From Persicobacter sp. CCB-QB2 (lineage in GTDB: Bacteria; Bacteroidota; Bacteroidia; Cytophagales; Cyclobacteriaceae): DNA of 64,000 nt. Made by a program: the position numbers and the translations under genes. The DNA lies in assembly GCF_001274635.1 (NCBI RefSeq), contig NZ_LBGV01000001.1, positions 1,612,001 through 1,676,000 on the forward strand, in the 5' to 3' direction. Every line of letters begins with the position of its first letter. Within the stretch, counting starts at the first letter, position 1. Below the pieces are notes generated by a model that saw nothing but the letters and a program-made list of their open reading frames with translations, had not been told where the DNA came from and did not search any database. Positions 26,715 through 35,497 of this stretch are shown piece by piece.

Positions 26715-27402
26715 TCATTTATTCCACTACCTACTGGTAATTGTATCCGTGAGCTACAATGCCTTTGCAGCAGGAAACTATGCTGCGAAAATGATTCCCT
26801 TATTTTACGCCTATATATGCGCAATCTTACTAAGTACCCTGGCCCACTATTATTTAATTGAAGGGATTAAGCACTGGAAAAAAATGGGCACAGCAAATGA
26901 AAATTTATTGTGTGCGGTTATTCTATGTGGTTGTTGCGTATTCGCTGACCTGAATGGGGTGAGTATTCTCGCTTTTAAAAAGGAATTTAGTCCGGTAGAA
27001 TATCAATTTCAAAAGCAAATCACCTCACTGGAAAATGCCTACAACACGACTCTTTCGGAGGCTTCCAGTGCAAGAACCATCAAATTAAGATCGGATCTTT
27101 TACTCCTGGCAAAACAGCAGGGAAAGGAACTGGAGCTTAAAAGAGCGGAAAAGGATCAGGCATTATTGAATGCCTCCGACATTGCTAATCAATCAAAAAA
27201 AGCATTTCGAATATTCTCCATTTTGCTTTTCATTCTTTCAGGGGCAGTCGCTTCTTTATTAGCACCTGTGCTTTCTCCTATGGCCAAAAGAGTAAGAAAA
27301 TTATGGATGAAGGGAGAGCGCAAAAAGCAGGAATTAGCCAAAGAACTAGGGGTTAATCATTCTGCTTTAAATCGCTTGATGCAGGAAGCAGAACTGATAT
27401 GA
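26704..27402 (+). CDS. Membrane protein with coiled coil and C-terminal HTH
   Basis: 232 residues from ATG 26704. Two or three membrane segments lie near the N-terminus (about 6-22, 29-49 and 65-85), then a ~60-residue coiled coil (ITSLENAYNTTLSEA...), a further membrane segment (about 170-193) and a basic C-terminal tail. The tail contains a helix-turn-helix-like KKQELAKELGVNHSALNRLM. The layout resembles a membrane-anchored DNA-binding or sensing protein. No family is recognised; it overlaps genes on both sides in the early operon. Confidence 0.65.
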   Translation: MKPDHLFHYLLVIVSVSYNAFAAGNYAAKMIPLFYAYICAILLSTLAHYYLIEGIKHWKKMGTANENLLCAVILCGCCVFADLNGVSILAFKKEFSPVEYQFQKQITSLENAYNTTLSEASSARTIKLRSDLLLLAKQQGKELELKRAEKDQALLNASDIANQSKKAFRIFSILLFILSGAVASLLAPVLSPMAKRVRKLWMKGERKKQELAKELGVNHSALNRLMQEAELI

Positions 27403-27566
27403 GCAAAGAAAAGCCGGATTTAGGTGAGATTGTTATCCACCCCAATCAGCTTCATCTCTTTGACTGGATGCACAATGAATTTGTAAACCGAAAACCGTTA
27501 AAAAATGGAAGTTCAAAAAGTAAAGGAGCTCCTGAAAAACCCAAACGCAAAACGGGCAGACCTTAA
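27399..27566 (+). CDS. Small phage protein (55 aa)
   Basis: 55 residues starting in an ATGA overlap with the preceding stop. Acidic N-terminus (EKPDLGEIVIHPNQLHLFDW) and a Lys/Pro-rich tail. Unknown function; it overlaps the next gene by 62 bp in another frame. Confidence 0.5.
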   Translation: MSKEKPDLGEIVIHPNQLHLFDWMHNEFVNRKPLKNGSSKSKGAPEKPKRKTGRP

Positions 27567-27969
27567 AGCAGCTCTGGCAGATGCGTACCATTTAGACCTG
27601 CATGCCTTGAAGGCAGCAAAGGAAATGGAAAGCCGGATTTTTAATCAATGTAAGGGGTATTTCTCCCAGCAGTATCAAAATCATACACAAGTACCACTGA
27701 TGTGGTCTGCTAAAGATGCCGGAGCCCTAAAGGATATCATGAAAAAGCTCAATCAATTAACGGAGGGAAAGACTCCGGTGGTGGAAGCTTTTCAATACCT
27801 GATTATAAACCTTCCGGACTGGTACAAGAGTCATGGCTTTAGCCTGCCCGTCATTAATGGGAAATTTAATGAGCTGATTGCAGAAATCAAGACAAACCGA
27901 AATGGAGCTTCAAAAAGCAACGTCTCAGACGATTACAAAGCAAGGGTACTTAAAGACCTTGTCTCCTAA
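27505..27969 (+). CDS. Hypothetical phage early protein
   Basis: 154 residues, helical and Lys-rich, with no catalytic motif seen. It contains LMWSAKDAGALKDIMKKL, resembling helical replication-initiator or accessory segments, but I cannot assign a family. It is part of the coupled early operon. Confidence 0.65.
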   Translation: MEVQKVKELLKNPNAKRADLKAALADAYHLDLHALKAAKEMESRIFNQCKGYFSQQYQNHTQVPLMWSAKDAGALKDIMKKLNQLTEGKTPVVEAFQYLIINLPDWYKSHGFSLPVINGKFNELIAEIKTNRNGASKSNVSDDYKARVLKDLVS

Positions 27970-28441
27970 ACAAGTGGCGCAGGAGTGCCGATTGGTTCGT
28001 AGAATTGAGCAGGTTATTGAGTTAAATCACCCTCCGGTGGGACAATTACGCAGGGAGCTGGGAGAAACTCAACTGCTGGCGCTGATCAAAATCCACCTGA
28101 TTGACTTTAATGAATTGCTGGATCTTCGCAAGCCTTTGGGGGAGCGGCAGATTGATAAGATTGCAGAGGTGCTGCTGGAGCAGTTTCCCAGCCTTTCTTT
28201 TGCGGATATTCATTTTGTTTTTAATCAGGCCATGTTGGGGGCTTACGGGGAGCTGTATGAATCCCTGAACATTTCTAAAGTCATGAGTTGGTTCAAAGTG
28301 TATTTTGAGGAGCGTACTAAAGTATTCGGGGAGCGCTCACGACTTCAGGCGGATAGTCATAAAAGCCAGGGCGCACAAAGAAAAATATTGGAAATAAAAG
28401 AGTTGGAAGACTTTTATAAACGGGTAAGGAATGAAACTTAA
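27902..28441 (+). CDS. Hypothetical phage protein, DUF6633-like
   Basis: 179 residues from ATG 27902, helical. The N-terminal segment SPKQVAQECRLVRRIEQVIELN and the central LSFADIHFVFNQAMLGAYGELYESLNISKVMSWFK region resemble Bacteroidota phage/conjugative proteins annotated as DUF6633; that family call is from memory and tentative. It overlaps the preceding gene by 68 bp. Confidence 0.6.
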   Translation: MELQKATSQTITKQGYLKTLSPKQVAQECRLVRRIEQVIELNHPPVGQLRRELGETQLLALIKIHLIDFNELLDLRKPLGERQIDKIAEVLLEQFPSLSFADIHFVFNQAMLGAYGELYESLNISKVMSWFKVYFEERTKVFGERSRLQADSHKSQGAQRKILEIKELEDFYKRVRNET

Positions 28442-28544
28442 TACCCTGATTCACCTATGTTGGATTTACCCGCTCATATGCTTTTTATGGGCGGTTTACG
28501 ATAAATTTAAAAACAGAAAAAATGGCAAGAGTACAGATAATTAG
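28431..28544 (+). CDS. Tiny predicted membrane peptide (37 aa)
   Basis: 37 residues with one hydrophobic stretch (LIHLCWIYPLICFLWAVY) and a basic tail. It overlaps genes on both sides, fitting the local pattern of coupled tiny ORFs. Evidence is weak otherwise. Confidence 0.4.
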   Translation: MKLNTLIHLCWIYPLICFLWAVYDKFKNRKNGKSTDN

Positions 28545-28722
28545 CAATGGCAAAAACGAACTCAAAGTAGAGAGAGATATTGACACCTGTGAAATTAAGG
28601 TATATGCCTTAACGGATGGAGTGGATTGCCTTGTAATCAAAAGTAAATGTGGTAATGAGGTCTTCCGGCTATGGCTCAACCCTGAGGAGCAGGAAAGAAT
28701 TTTACTCACAAATAAAAGTTAA
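28522..28722 (+). CDS. Small beta-rich phage protein (66 aa)
   Basis: 66 residues with strand-like alternation (RVQIISNGKNELKVERDI and KVYALTDGVDCLVIKSKC). Unknown function. It is the last gene of the early operon, with a strong terminator directly behind it. Confidence 0.6.
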   Translation: MARVQIISNGKNELKVERDIDTCEIKVYALTDGVDCLVIKSKCGNEVFRLWLNPEEQERILLTNKS

Positions 28723-28735
28723 TCTTTAATTGATG

Positions 28736-28768
28736 ATCCCTCAGCCCTTCGGCTGAGGGATTTTTTGT
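28736..28768 (+). terminator. Early-operon terminator
   Basis: CCCTCAGCC and GGCTGAGGG form a perfect stem around a 4-nt CTTC loop, followed by T6. It ends the early operon. Confidence 0.88.
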
Positions 28769-28842
28769 TATTATGAAAATTATATTACATTGGACTTTAT
28801 TCAGCCAACCTACAGTGTTGGAATTAGTTAATGAAGTAAATA

Positions 28843-29232
28843 ATGAATCCAATGAAATATCTATTCGCTCTTATATTTTCGCTTTCATTTTGGTCAGTTT
28901 CCATCGCTCAGGGGTTAAATGAGGATGCAAAGCACGTTAAGGAATCCAATCCGACTGAGTATCAGAGAATATATACCGCCTCAATTAAATTAGCAGGAGA
29001 AGATCATAAAAAGTTCATCATTTTGATAAATGACTTTTGTACTTCAATTAATTTAATGGCTAATGATTGTATTAAACTGGGGGAAGAAAGTAAGGAATGT
29101 TGGATTTATACCAAGTTGGCTTCAGATCCCAAATTTGAAAAGTCAATCGATGGACACCTTTATTATGATTGGATTGAAATTGCTAAGGAAGCCAAAAAAC
29201 AAATTGCTGAATTAAACAGCCATTCAAGGTGA
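28843..29232 (+). CDS. Secreted hypothetical protein (phage cargo gene)
   Basis: 129 residues with a signal peptide (hydrophobic YLFALIFSLSFWSVSIAQ) and a helical mature domain with three Cys. Terminators bound it on both sides (28736-28768 and 29254-29282), so it is an independent transcription unit within the prophage. That is typical of a lysogenic-conversion (moron) gene. Function unknown. Confidence 0.65.
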   Translation: MNPMKYLFALIFSLSFWSVSIAQGLNEDAKHVKESNPTEYQRIYTASIKLAGEDHKKFIILINDFCTSINLMANDCIKLGEESKECWIYTKLASDPKFEKSIDGHLYYDWIEIAKEAKKQIAELNSHSR

Positions 29233-29253
29233 GAAAATCATATTGCCAATTAT

Positions 29254-29282
29254 GCCTCAGTAATTTAACTGAGGCTTTTTTG
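29254..29282 (+). terminator. Terminator after the secreted cargo gene
   Basis: GCCTCAG and CTGAGGC form a 7-bp stem followed by T6, 21 bp after the stop codon. Confidence 0.85.
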
Positions 29283-29340
29283 TGTAAAAATGATTATATT
29301 GCTCATATTCTATTCATTCCACCATTCCTTTTTTGATAAT

Positions 29341-29574
29341 ATGAGATACGCTCAAAACCGCAATAAGCTGCTTTTGATTCAGGACATACAAAACATTCAC
29401 CTGGAGAAAAAAGAAGAGAGCAGAGGCGGGTTTTCGAATCGCTTTATCTGGAGAGAATTTATTTACCCGACTTATCGGATCGCTGAAAACACCTATTATG
29501 AATACCTGCGAACTCCTGCGAAGCGATTATTAAAGAAACTTGAAGAACAACCCGCACAAATGAATCTATTTTAA
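29341..29574 (+). CDS. Hypothetical phage protein (77 aa)
   Basis: 77 residues from ATG 29341, basic and aromatic (NRFIWREFIYPTYRIAENTYYEYLR). An upstream in-frame ATG at 29290 is less likely because it lies within 8 bp of the preceding terminator T-run. It converges with the minus-strand head block, the two stops overlapping by 4 bp. No family recognised. Confidence 0.6.
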   Translation: MRYAQNRNKLLLIQDIQNIHLEKKEESRGGFSNRFIWREFIYPTYRIAENTYYEYLRTPAKRLLKKLEEQPAQMNLF

Positions 29575-29981
29575 TCAGGGTGCCATTCCACCCTTCCAAA
29601 AAATACCAAAGGAGCCTCATAGTAGGTTCCTTTTTTTTGTAAGCTTTCCCTGGATAACATCACGGCCTCAATTCCCTCAATATTTTCTTTTACCAGCTTT
29701 GATTTAATTACTTCAATCACCTGTAAGGAGGTGGCTAGTTCTTCCAACTGGCTTTGCGGGGTATCGGCATTTGAGCGGATGTAAGGCGCAAATTTTGCTG
29801 TGATCGTAAATTGAATATCTGCTTCCGTACTACCCGCATTGAGTTGTTTATGGTCTATTGGGTCAATATGAATAAAGGCAGCTGGAAAAATTTGAGGATC
29901 ATTTCCCCCCTCCATGTCCACGAATTTAAGTTCGTTGATTTGCTTTAATGATTTGGCAATGTTTAAGAATAGTCCGATCAT
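29571..29981 (-). CDS. Phage head-tail joining / tail terminator-like protein
   Basis: 136 residues. Mixed alpha/beta with IFPAAFIHIDPIDHK and VMLSRESLQKKGTYYEAPLVFFGRVEW, resembling phage tail-terminator or head-tail connector (Mu gp37 neighbourhood) proteins. Assignment is supported by position: last gene of the reversed head block, overlapping the gpG-like gene by 4 bp. Confidence 0.6.
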   Translation of the reverse strand: MIGLFLNIAKSLKQINELKFVDMEGGNDPQIFPAAFIHIDPIDHKQLNAGSTEADIQFTITAKFAPYIRSNADTPQSQLEELATSLQVIEVIKSKLVKENIEGIEAVMLSRESLQKKGTYYEAPLVFFGRVEWHPD

Positions 29982-30418
29982 TTTAAAAACCCTTTAAATC
30001 GCTTTTCAAGCTTATTTGAAATCTTTTTATCTAATACTTTGGAAGGAGCAGCAAACTTTCGTTGTGGCATGGTGAAGCGCGCTTTTTTACTTCCGGCTTC
30101 ACCTCCTTCATTATGCACCTGGGCGTATTCTTTATCAGAAATAAGGGCCACGCCTTTAGGTGTTTTTTGATACCCTGGTGACCTCCCGAGATCTCCGGTT
30201 TCTCCGGTCAGAATGTTTCGAATGGCCGCCGCTCCCTTACCTTTTCCCTGACGTCTTTTTACTTCCTGCCACTTCTCATCCTTAGGGCTGTTTTTAGAGA
30301 AGGCTTCATTTTGAAATGCTTCCTTTGAGTGTTCGACCGCAAGCATTCCAATGTCGTCTTTTACTTCATCCTGTAAGTACTTATGCAGGTTAAGTACCTT
30401 ATTAATAAAATCTTGCAT
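29978..30418 (-). CDS. Phage virion morphogenesis protein (Mu G-like)
   Basis: 146 residues. The helical N-terminus contains AVEHSKEAFQNEAF; then comes the segment GETGDLGRSPGYQKTPKGVALISDKEYAQVHNEGG, characteristic of gpG/HK97 gp10-type tail completion proteins, and a basic C-terminus. It probably helps join tails to heads. The ATGA-style overlap with the next gene supports a common transcript. Confidence 0.75.
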   Translation of the reverse strand: MQDFINKVLNLHKYLQDEVKDDIGMLAVEHSKEAFQNEAFSKNSPKDEKWQEVKRRQGKGKGAAAIRNILTGETGDLGRSPGYQKTPKGVALISDKEYAQVHNEGGEAGSKKARFTMPQRKFAAPSKVLDKKISNKLEKRFKGFLK

Positions 30419-30520
30419 AAATCAACTCAAATTATTAATATTACGTCTCTTAAATAAAGCGATTAGCACTGCGACTCCTTGATTGCATATCATTGTAGTG
30501 ACGGGTGTTAGTCGCTTTTT

Positions 30521-31649
30521 TTATTGCAGAGATTCCACCACTGAATAAATCTGACGCTCCCCATTTGCCAGCTCCCTTAGTACCAGGAATGAGTCCTGCT
30601 GATTTACCTGAATTTTGTAATAGTGAAATTGACTGATCAAAGGATTGGCCTTGGTATTGGGATCAGTTCGAACAAATTCAGCATTCTCCAGCACTTCCTC
30701 CAGGGCAAATAAAATCCGGTTCTTTAGGGCATAATCCCGGTGAGGTTGGTTTAAAATTTCTTTTATGCCGGAGGTATGTAAAACCGCCGGACTTCCACCC
30801 ACCTGATAAGTTCCTTTCAGCTCACCCTTTGCCCATTCCAACATCAGTTTACGCTCAAGCCGCATGGCCGCGGTTGGCGCACTCTTTTTGACCTTTCTCG
30901 GTGCACTGGCCTGGTACGGGTGATCACTCCCAAATACCTTACGACTAATGCCCGGATTTTCTTTAAGCCCTGCCTGAGCTCTTACCTCAACCTCGGAGCA
31001 TCAGTGGCCTTCTCATCCGTAAGTATCCAATCGCATTTACAATTATATCGATTACCCGGAAAATTCGTCGCCCAGAAAGGATCTGCCTGAGGTAATACCG
31101 TATGCCAGTATCCTTTGTGTACAGGGTCGGGCTCTGCTGCTCTGGAGGGAATCCACTTAATGTTTCGCCCAGGAGTTTGTTGAAAACTATGCCACTGTAC
31201 TGCCGTCCTGGCTCTTGCTACGGTGGTATTATACTCTGTCCGTAACCATCGTTGATTATAATCACCAATGATTTTCTTTGAATCCCTTTTAAAGGCCGCA
31301 AAACTCTTCAGTTTACCGTCTTCGTCAACGATAATCTTTTTAAGCGCTGTATACTGTTGATGTGTTTTAAATGCGGCAAACACGGCATTACTTTGCTGTA
31401 AAGCTTCCTTAATGCCCCATTCGGGGTCGATATAGGAGATTGCTCCCACTCCCTCTTCCACTGCCTTATTTAATTCCGTATAAGCAATTTTCCAAAGGCT
31501 GGGTTCAATGGTGCCTTTGATATTATCAGCGTATATGTTGATGAGCGCCTGATCAACCAAATCCTGAATATCAAAAAGTGGTTCTTCAGCAAGCTCCAGT
31601 TCACAGCAATGACCGTATTGGTGTTTTAGTTGTTCCCCGACCGTTTCAT
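30521..31649 (-). pseudogene. MuF-like minor head protein, two frameshifts
   Basis: The intact part (30982-31560) contains the MuF fold with RTEYNTTVARARTAVQW and NCKCDWILTDE. Its true start is probably ATG 31649, overlapping the portal stop as ATGA; one base missing in the CCCC run at 31635-31638 (plus strand) throws off the frame. A second missing base near 30989 stops the frame, while the next frame continues to 30521 with a C-terminal domain (DYALKNRILFALEEVLENAEF). Adding both bases gives 376 residues. The protein would be carried in the head and help capsid assembly. Decay or assembly error cannot be told apart here. Confidence 0.75.
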
Positions 31650-32940
31650 GATCGGGGAAAAACCGAAAAAAAGGATTTCAGTTTCAGCCATAGGCTTTGT
31701 TCCTCCTGGCTTAATTTCACCTCCTTCTTTTTGGATTTTTGAGAAGGTGTTGGCTTTTTTTGCTCCTTTGGTTGCTGCTCTTCCTCCGCTGCTTCCACTT
31801 CCTCTTTCTGCATCTTTTTAGGGCGTGGTCGGTTGTAGGTCTCATACCAATATTCCTGATCGATGGGAGCAATTTCATTAAGCTTCATGTCAAACTCCAA
31901 ACGCTCCTTTGGCGTCATCCCGTCCTGCTCTTCATACCCAAAGCGACCACCCGCTACGGCATAGCCAAACTTCTCCAGTATAGGGATAAATTTCTCATTC
32001 AACAGGCGAAGCATAAAGCGACGGTCCGCTTTGGCCACCTCCTTCTCACTACTGGCATGTACCTCTCCCTTGTAATTTCCACCCTGAGCATCAGTGGTCA
32101 TGGTGTTCAGCAGGATGGCTTTGGAGTTTTGTTCATCACAGAACTTTGCCAGATTGCTGTACAAGTCAGAGGAACCTGACTTATGGGTGGTTTCGTGCAG
32201 CTTAAATTCTGAATTACGGGGACGCACCACATAAGAAGCTACTGCCTGTTGTTTGGCAATGGCCTCCAGCTGCGCACGTGCAGTCGGGTCATCATATACG
32301 TATTCACGGAATGGCGCACCAAACACCTGGGCAAATACCGACCAGTCCGAAACATTTCCTTTTTTATAGATTACTGCTACTGCTGCTTTGGAAAGTAAGC
32401 CTAGGTCATCAGGTCGTCCGGCTTCCATGCAATACATGTTATACGGAGTTTCCCGATAGCTTTCGCCATGCTCATCCGATTGATGCTTCATGACAATCCC
32501 TTTTTTGGGGTTGACATGCTTTCGGGGAATGAGCTTATGCTCCAGGGTAGTGCCTTCAATCTTATCAAACCACACCAGGGAATGACCATAGAATCTACTA
32601 TCAATCAAATCCTTCATCATTTCCTCAAAAGCCTCGGTATTGATCAGGTCATTGATTTGCTCAACTTCCTTACCGGATTGATCAAAGAACTTTAAAGGCA
32701 GGTTGGTGACAAACATTTGCCGCTTCTCCATCAAAGCAGTCAAGTGCAGATCCAGCACCACTTCTTCATATAGATCGTAAAGACGTGCCCTTCTGGGTTG
32801 TCTACACTTTCAGCGGCTTTAATGGCATCCCGCCATTCCGGAATGCCTTTATAACTCCTGTCAATATTCGAAAGGGTGATATTATTCACCTCAACTTTAG
32901 GCGAAATTTTATTCTCTTTTTTATTGCTGCGCTTTGCCAT
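31646..32940 (-). pseudogene. Portal protein (DUF935, Mu gp29-like), frameshifted
   Basis: The N-terminal fragment (32740-32940) and the main body (31646-32761) are in adjacent frames. The main body has portal-type features: DLIDSRFYGHSLVWFDKIE, VFGAPFREYVYDDPTARAQLEAIAKQQAV and a Lys/Glu-rich C-terminal tail. One missing base near 32768 explains the break (…FTIY then EEVVLDLHLTALMEKR). The restored protein would be 431 residues, the right size for a DUF935 portal. It forms the DNA-entry ring at the head vertex. Confidence 0.8.
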
Positions 32941-32942
32941 AA

Positions 32943-33347
32943 TTAATATCTGTTGTTAAGTCCGCCCGTGAAAAAGTCTGCTTGCTTATCCGGTTCTTCT
33001 TTTTCTGACCAAAGGGGAATATCCAGCTTCATTAAGCCATCACGGATATCTTTCAGGGTTTCTTTCGCCCACTTATAGCGCTCCTTTATTTTGTCCGGTA
33101 TTTCCTCTGTAACGCTGTAAATATGATATAAAGAAACATCGATGCTAAGCCCCTTTATAATGCCATTCCGGTCATCTCCGGTTTGTGCCCAGAGCTCGGA
33201 AGTATCGTATTTTTGGTTGAGGTAACCGTCAATTTCTGCGATTGCCCGTGAGATGTTTTGTGATACAAAAGTTTCATCTTCCCGGCTAAGGGCATTCAGT
33301 ATCTCGATGTAGACACCCTGCTTTAAATCTGCTTCTTCTAAAAACAT
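32943..33347 (-). CDS. DUF1320 (Mu gp36-like) protein
   Basis: 134 residues. The N-terminal EIDGYLNQKYDTSELWAQ and SIDVSLYHIYS segments match DUF1320 (Mu gp36-like) proteins, small head-tail connector components. It lies between the terminase and portal genes, which is unlike Mu's own order but seen in rearranged Mu-like phages. Intact. Confidence 0.75.
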   Translation of the reverse strand: MFLEEADLKQGVYIEILNALSREDETFVSQNISRAIAEIDGYLNQKYDTSELWAQTGDDRNGIIKGLSIDVSLYHIYSVTEEIPDKIKERYKWAKETLKDIRDGLMKLDIPLWSEKEEPDKQADFFTGGLNNRY

Positions 33348-33349
33348 AG

Positions 33350-34866
33350 TTAATAATGTGATGGTCTCCGCTCTGTACCGACAATGGGTTTATCATTGGC
33401 ATTTGCAGTGGAAGAGATGTGTTGAGATAATTTGGAAATAGCTCCCTGGTCAGCATCCGGTGCATCGTCATGGGACTTATATCCCGGCTCTATTCCCTTG
33501 GTCTGGTTGGAGCCTTCGGCCATATCATTGGAGGAATATTCCTTTTCATTGTAGATGATCCGCCCCTGTTGGTACAAGGGCAAAAGTGTGCTGACCATCC
33601 GGTCATATTTATTCCCTTTTTTAGTGTCGTCTTTTATCAGGCCAATATCAAAGTCAAATCCTTTACGCACCTCATTATAGGTTTCCTGAAGCGTTTCGTT
33701 CCAAAATTGTGCTTCGTACCAAAAAGGTATCCACACCCTTGGGTGAAGCATTTTGAAATAGAACATCCACTTTATGGCCTCATCCATTTTGCACTGTCTG
33801 ACAAAAGATTTAATGAGGTAATATTTATTCCCCCTCTTTCCCCAAATCCGAATAGCATTATAGTCATTGTTCCCACTATAGGCCACGTCCCAATAAGCCA
33901 CAATAGCATCATAGTGGTCTATCCGGGGATTTTTTCCCACCGGAAGTATTCGTCCTTAAACAACTTACCTTCGATATGGGCATCTTGATTAAACTCCGCC
34001 TTACAGGCCAATATTCCCAGTTCGTCTTCCATGTCACGCCAATATTGAGGCGTGTATTTTTGTGGCCATGAAGGCGTATAATTATGATCATAGGCTTTAA
34101 TATGGTGGACAAACCAATTCGGGTGTTTCTTCTGTAAGACCGTTTGCACCATACGTGGAGCATAGCGGTTGTTTGCCCAAATAAACCTCCGGATAGGGCC
34201 GTCCATCGTGGGAATTAAATCCCGCTCCACCCATTGGACAAGTTCGTCCTGACGTTTGGGGTTTTTAACCAGGTCTTTGGTTTCGTTGTCATCCCCCACG
34301 CAGTAATCCGGCCTTTGAGCTCCTTTCCGCAAACCACGCACTGACTGGCCTGCCCCCAGCGCTTTAGCCATAAAGCCTCCTTTGGTTTTAAAGTCTCCTG
34401 ACTCCCATTGCCCTAAGTTCTTTTGGGGGCCAAAGTCCGTGATAATCTTTTGATTTGATTCGAACTCGGCTTTGAGGTCGTCCAAAAGTTGAGCCGCCTT
34501 GTCAAAACTATTGCCTATTAATACCATATAATGGCATTGGTCATTAATCCAAAGCCAGAATGGTAGGAAAATATTCACGTGTACTGATTTAGCATGACCT
34601 CTGGGCCATTCGGCAAAAGCTTTAATGGTAGGGTTTCTCTTTACCTTTCCTGCAAATTCAATATGAAAATCAGCACTTTCACAGGTGGCATAATGACTGA
34701 AATAGGTTTCAATCAAAAACTTATAATCTGACTTAGCTCTTTTAACTCGGGCCTCTTTCTGCTCCGGGGAATCCATCCCTCCGCCTTTGGAATTCTGGTA
34801 TATCCAGTCACATTTTGCCTGATAGTCTTTGAGTGCCTGTTTGTCCTTTGTGGTAATTTTCGCCAT
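33350..34866 (-). pseudogene. Terminase large subunit, frameshifted
   Basis: The first frame (33919-34866) encodes the ATPase domain (FAEWPRGHAKSVHVNIFLPFW, YMVLIGNSFDKAAQL). The second (33350-33940) encodes the nuclease domain (IVAYWDVAYSGNNDYNAI and a KSHDDAPDADQGA metal site). They overlap at GGGAAAAAATCC (minus strand), where one more A restores a 505-residue terminase. The six-A run is not in phase with a canonical slippery heptamer, so programmed frameshifting is unlikely. It would translocate DNA into proheads. Confidence 0.82.
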
Positions 34867-34868
34867 AA

Positions 34869-35306
34869 CTAAACCGCGGCTTTATGTTTCTGTTCCAAAA
34901 ATTCCCGGAATAGCTTTGAATACTCCAGTGCCTTGGCAGGTTTGTTTTCTATAACCCACTCGGTTAGCTCATCAAAGACCTCACAGTATACATGCAGGGG
35001 GTTGGACTCCAGAAACTCAATTTCTTTTCTTAAAGCTGTTTTGGCGTCTGAAAGTACTTTGTCCGGAACGCCACCGATTTCATCAATTTTTTGATTGACG
35101 GCTTTAAGCTGACTAAAGGCATCTTGTAATAGCTGTTGACGGGTGACGGTTTGAGCTTCTTTCAAACTGTCCCAGTCTTCTTTGATGATCCACGTCCTCA
35201 GCGTTTTTTCAGTGACACCAACAATCTGACTAATTTCCTTCCGGTTAATCCTTCCCTTTACATAAAGGCTCCTGGCCTGCTCCTTTTTTATATCAAACTT
35301 ACCCAT
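34869..35306 (-). CDS. Terminase small subunit-like HTH protein
   Basis: 145 residues. An N-terminal helix-turn-helix (YVKGRINRKEISQIVGVTEKTLRTWI, about residues 15-42) is followed by a helical body. This matches small terminase subunits that recognise phage DNA (DUF1804-type in Mu-like phages). It is the first gene of the reversed head block, 2 bp before the large subunit, and diverges from the protease gene across a hairpin-containing gap. Confidence 0.78.
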   Translation of the reverse strand: MGKFDIKKEQARSLYVKGRINRKEISQIVGVTEKTLRTWIIKEDWDSLKEAQTVTRQQLLQDAFSQLKAVNQKIDEIGGVPDKVLSDAKTALRKEIEFLESNPLHVYCEVFDELTEWVIENKPAKALEYSKLFREFLEQKHKAAV

Positions 35307-35358
35307 GCTATAATTGATGAAATATCAAAAGATATATTCATTATGAATGAAATACACC

Positions 35359-35419
35359 ACAACGAGACTCCAATTTCCAAACAATACACCTTTATATATA
35401 GAGAGTCTCCACGTTGTGA
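35359..35419. promoter_or_regulatory. Inverted repeat in the divergent late-gene gap
   Basis: CACAACGAGACTC (35359-35371) and GAGTCTCCACGTTGTG (35404-35419) are inverted arms with a 3-nt bulge around a 32-bp AT-rich centre. It lies between the reversed head block and the forward protease/tail block, so it is a good candidate for a bidirectional late-promoter control site or DNA packaging signal. Confidence 0.5.
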
Positions 35420-35497
35420 TTAGCAGTGTTCACGATGCCAATAAATACTATTTTTTAATTATCATACTTCACATATTGCATCATCAAAAAAGGAAAA

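Noticed and set aside
33919..33940. Programmed frameshift in the terminase gene
   Set aside because: The A6 run is not in phase with a canonical X_XXY_YYZ heptamer and terminases are rarely expressed this way; a missing base is simpler.
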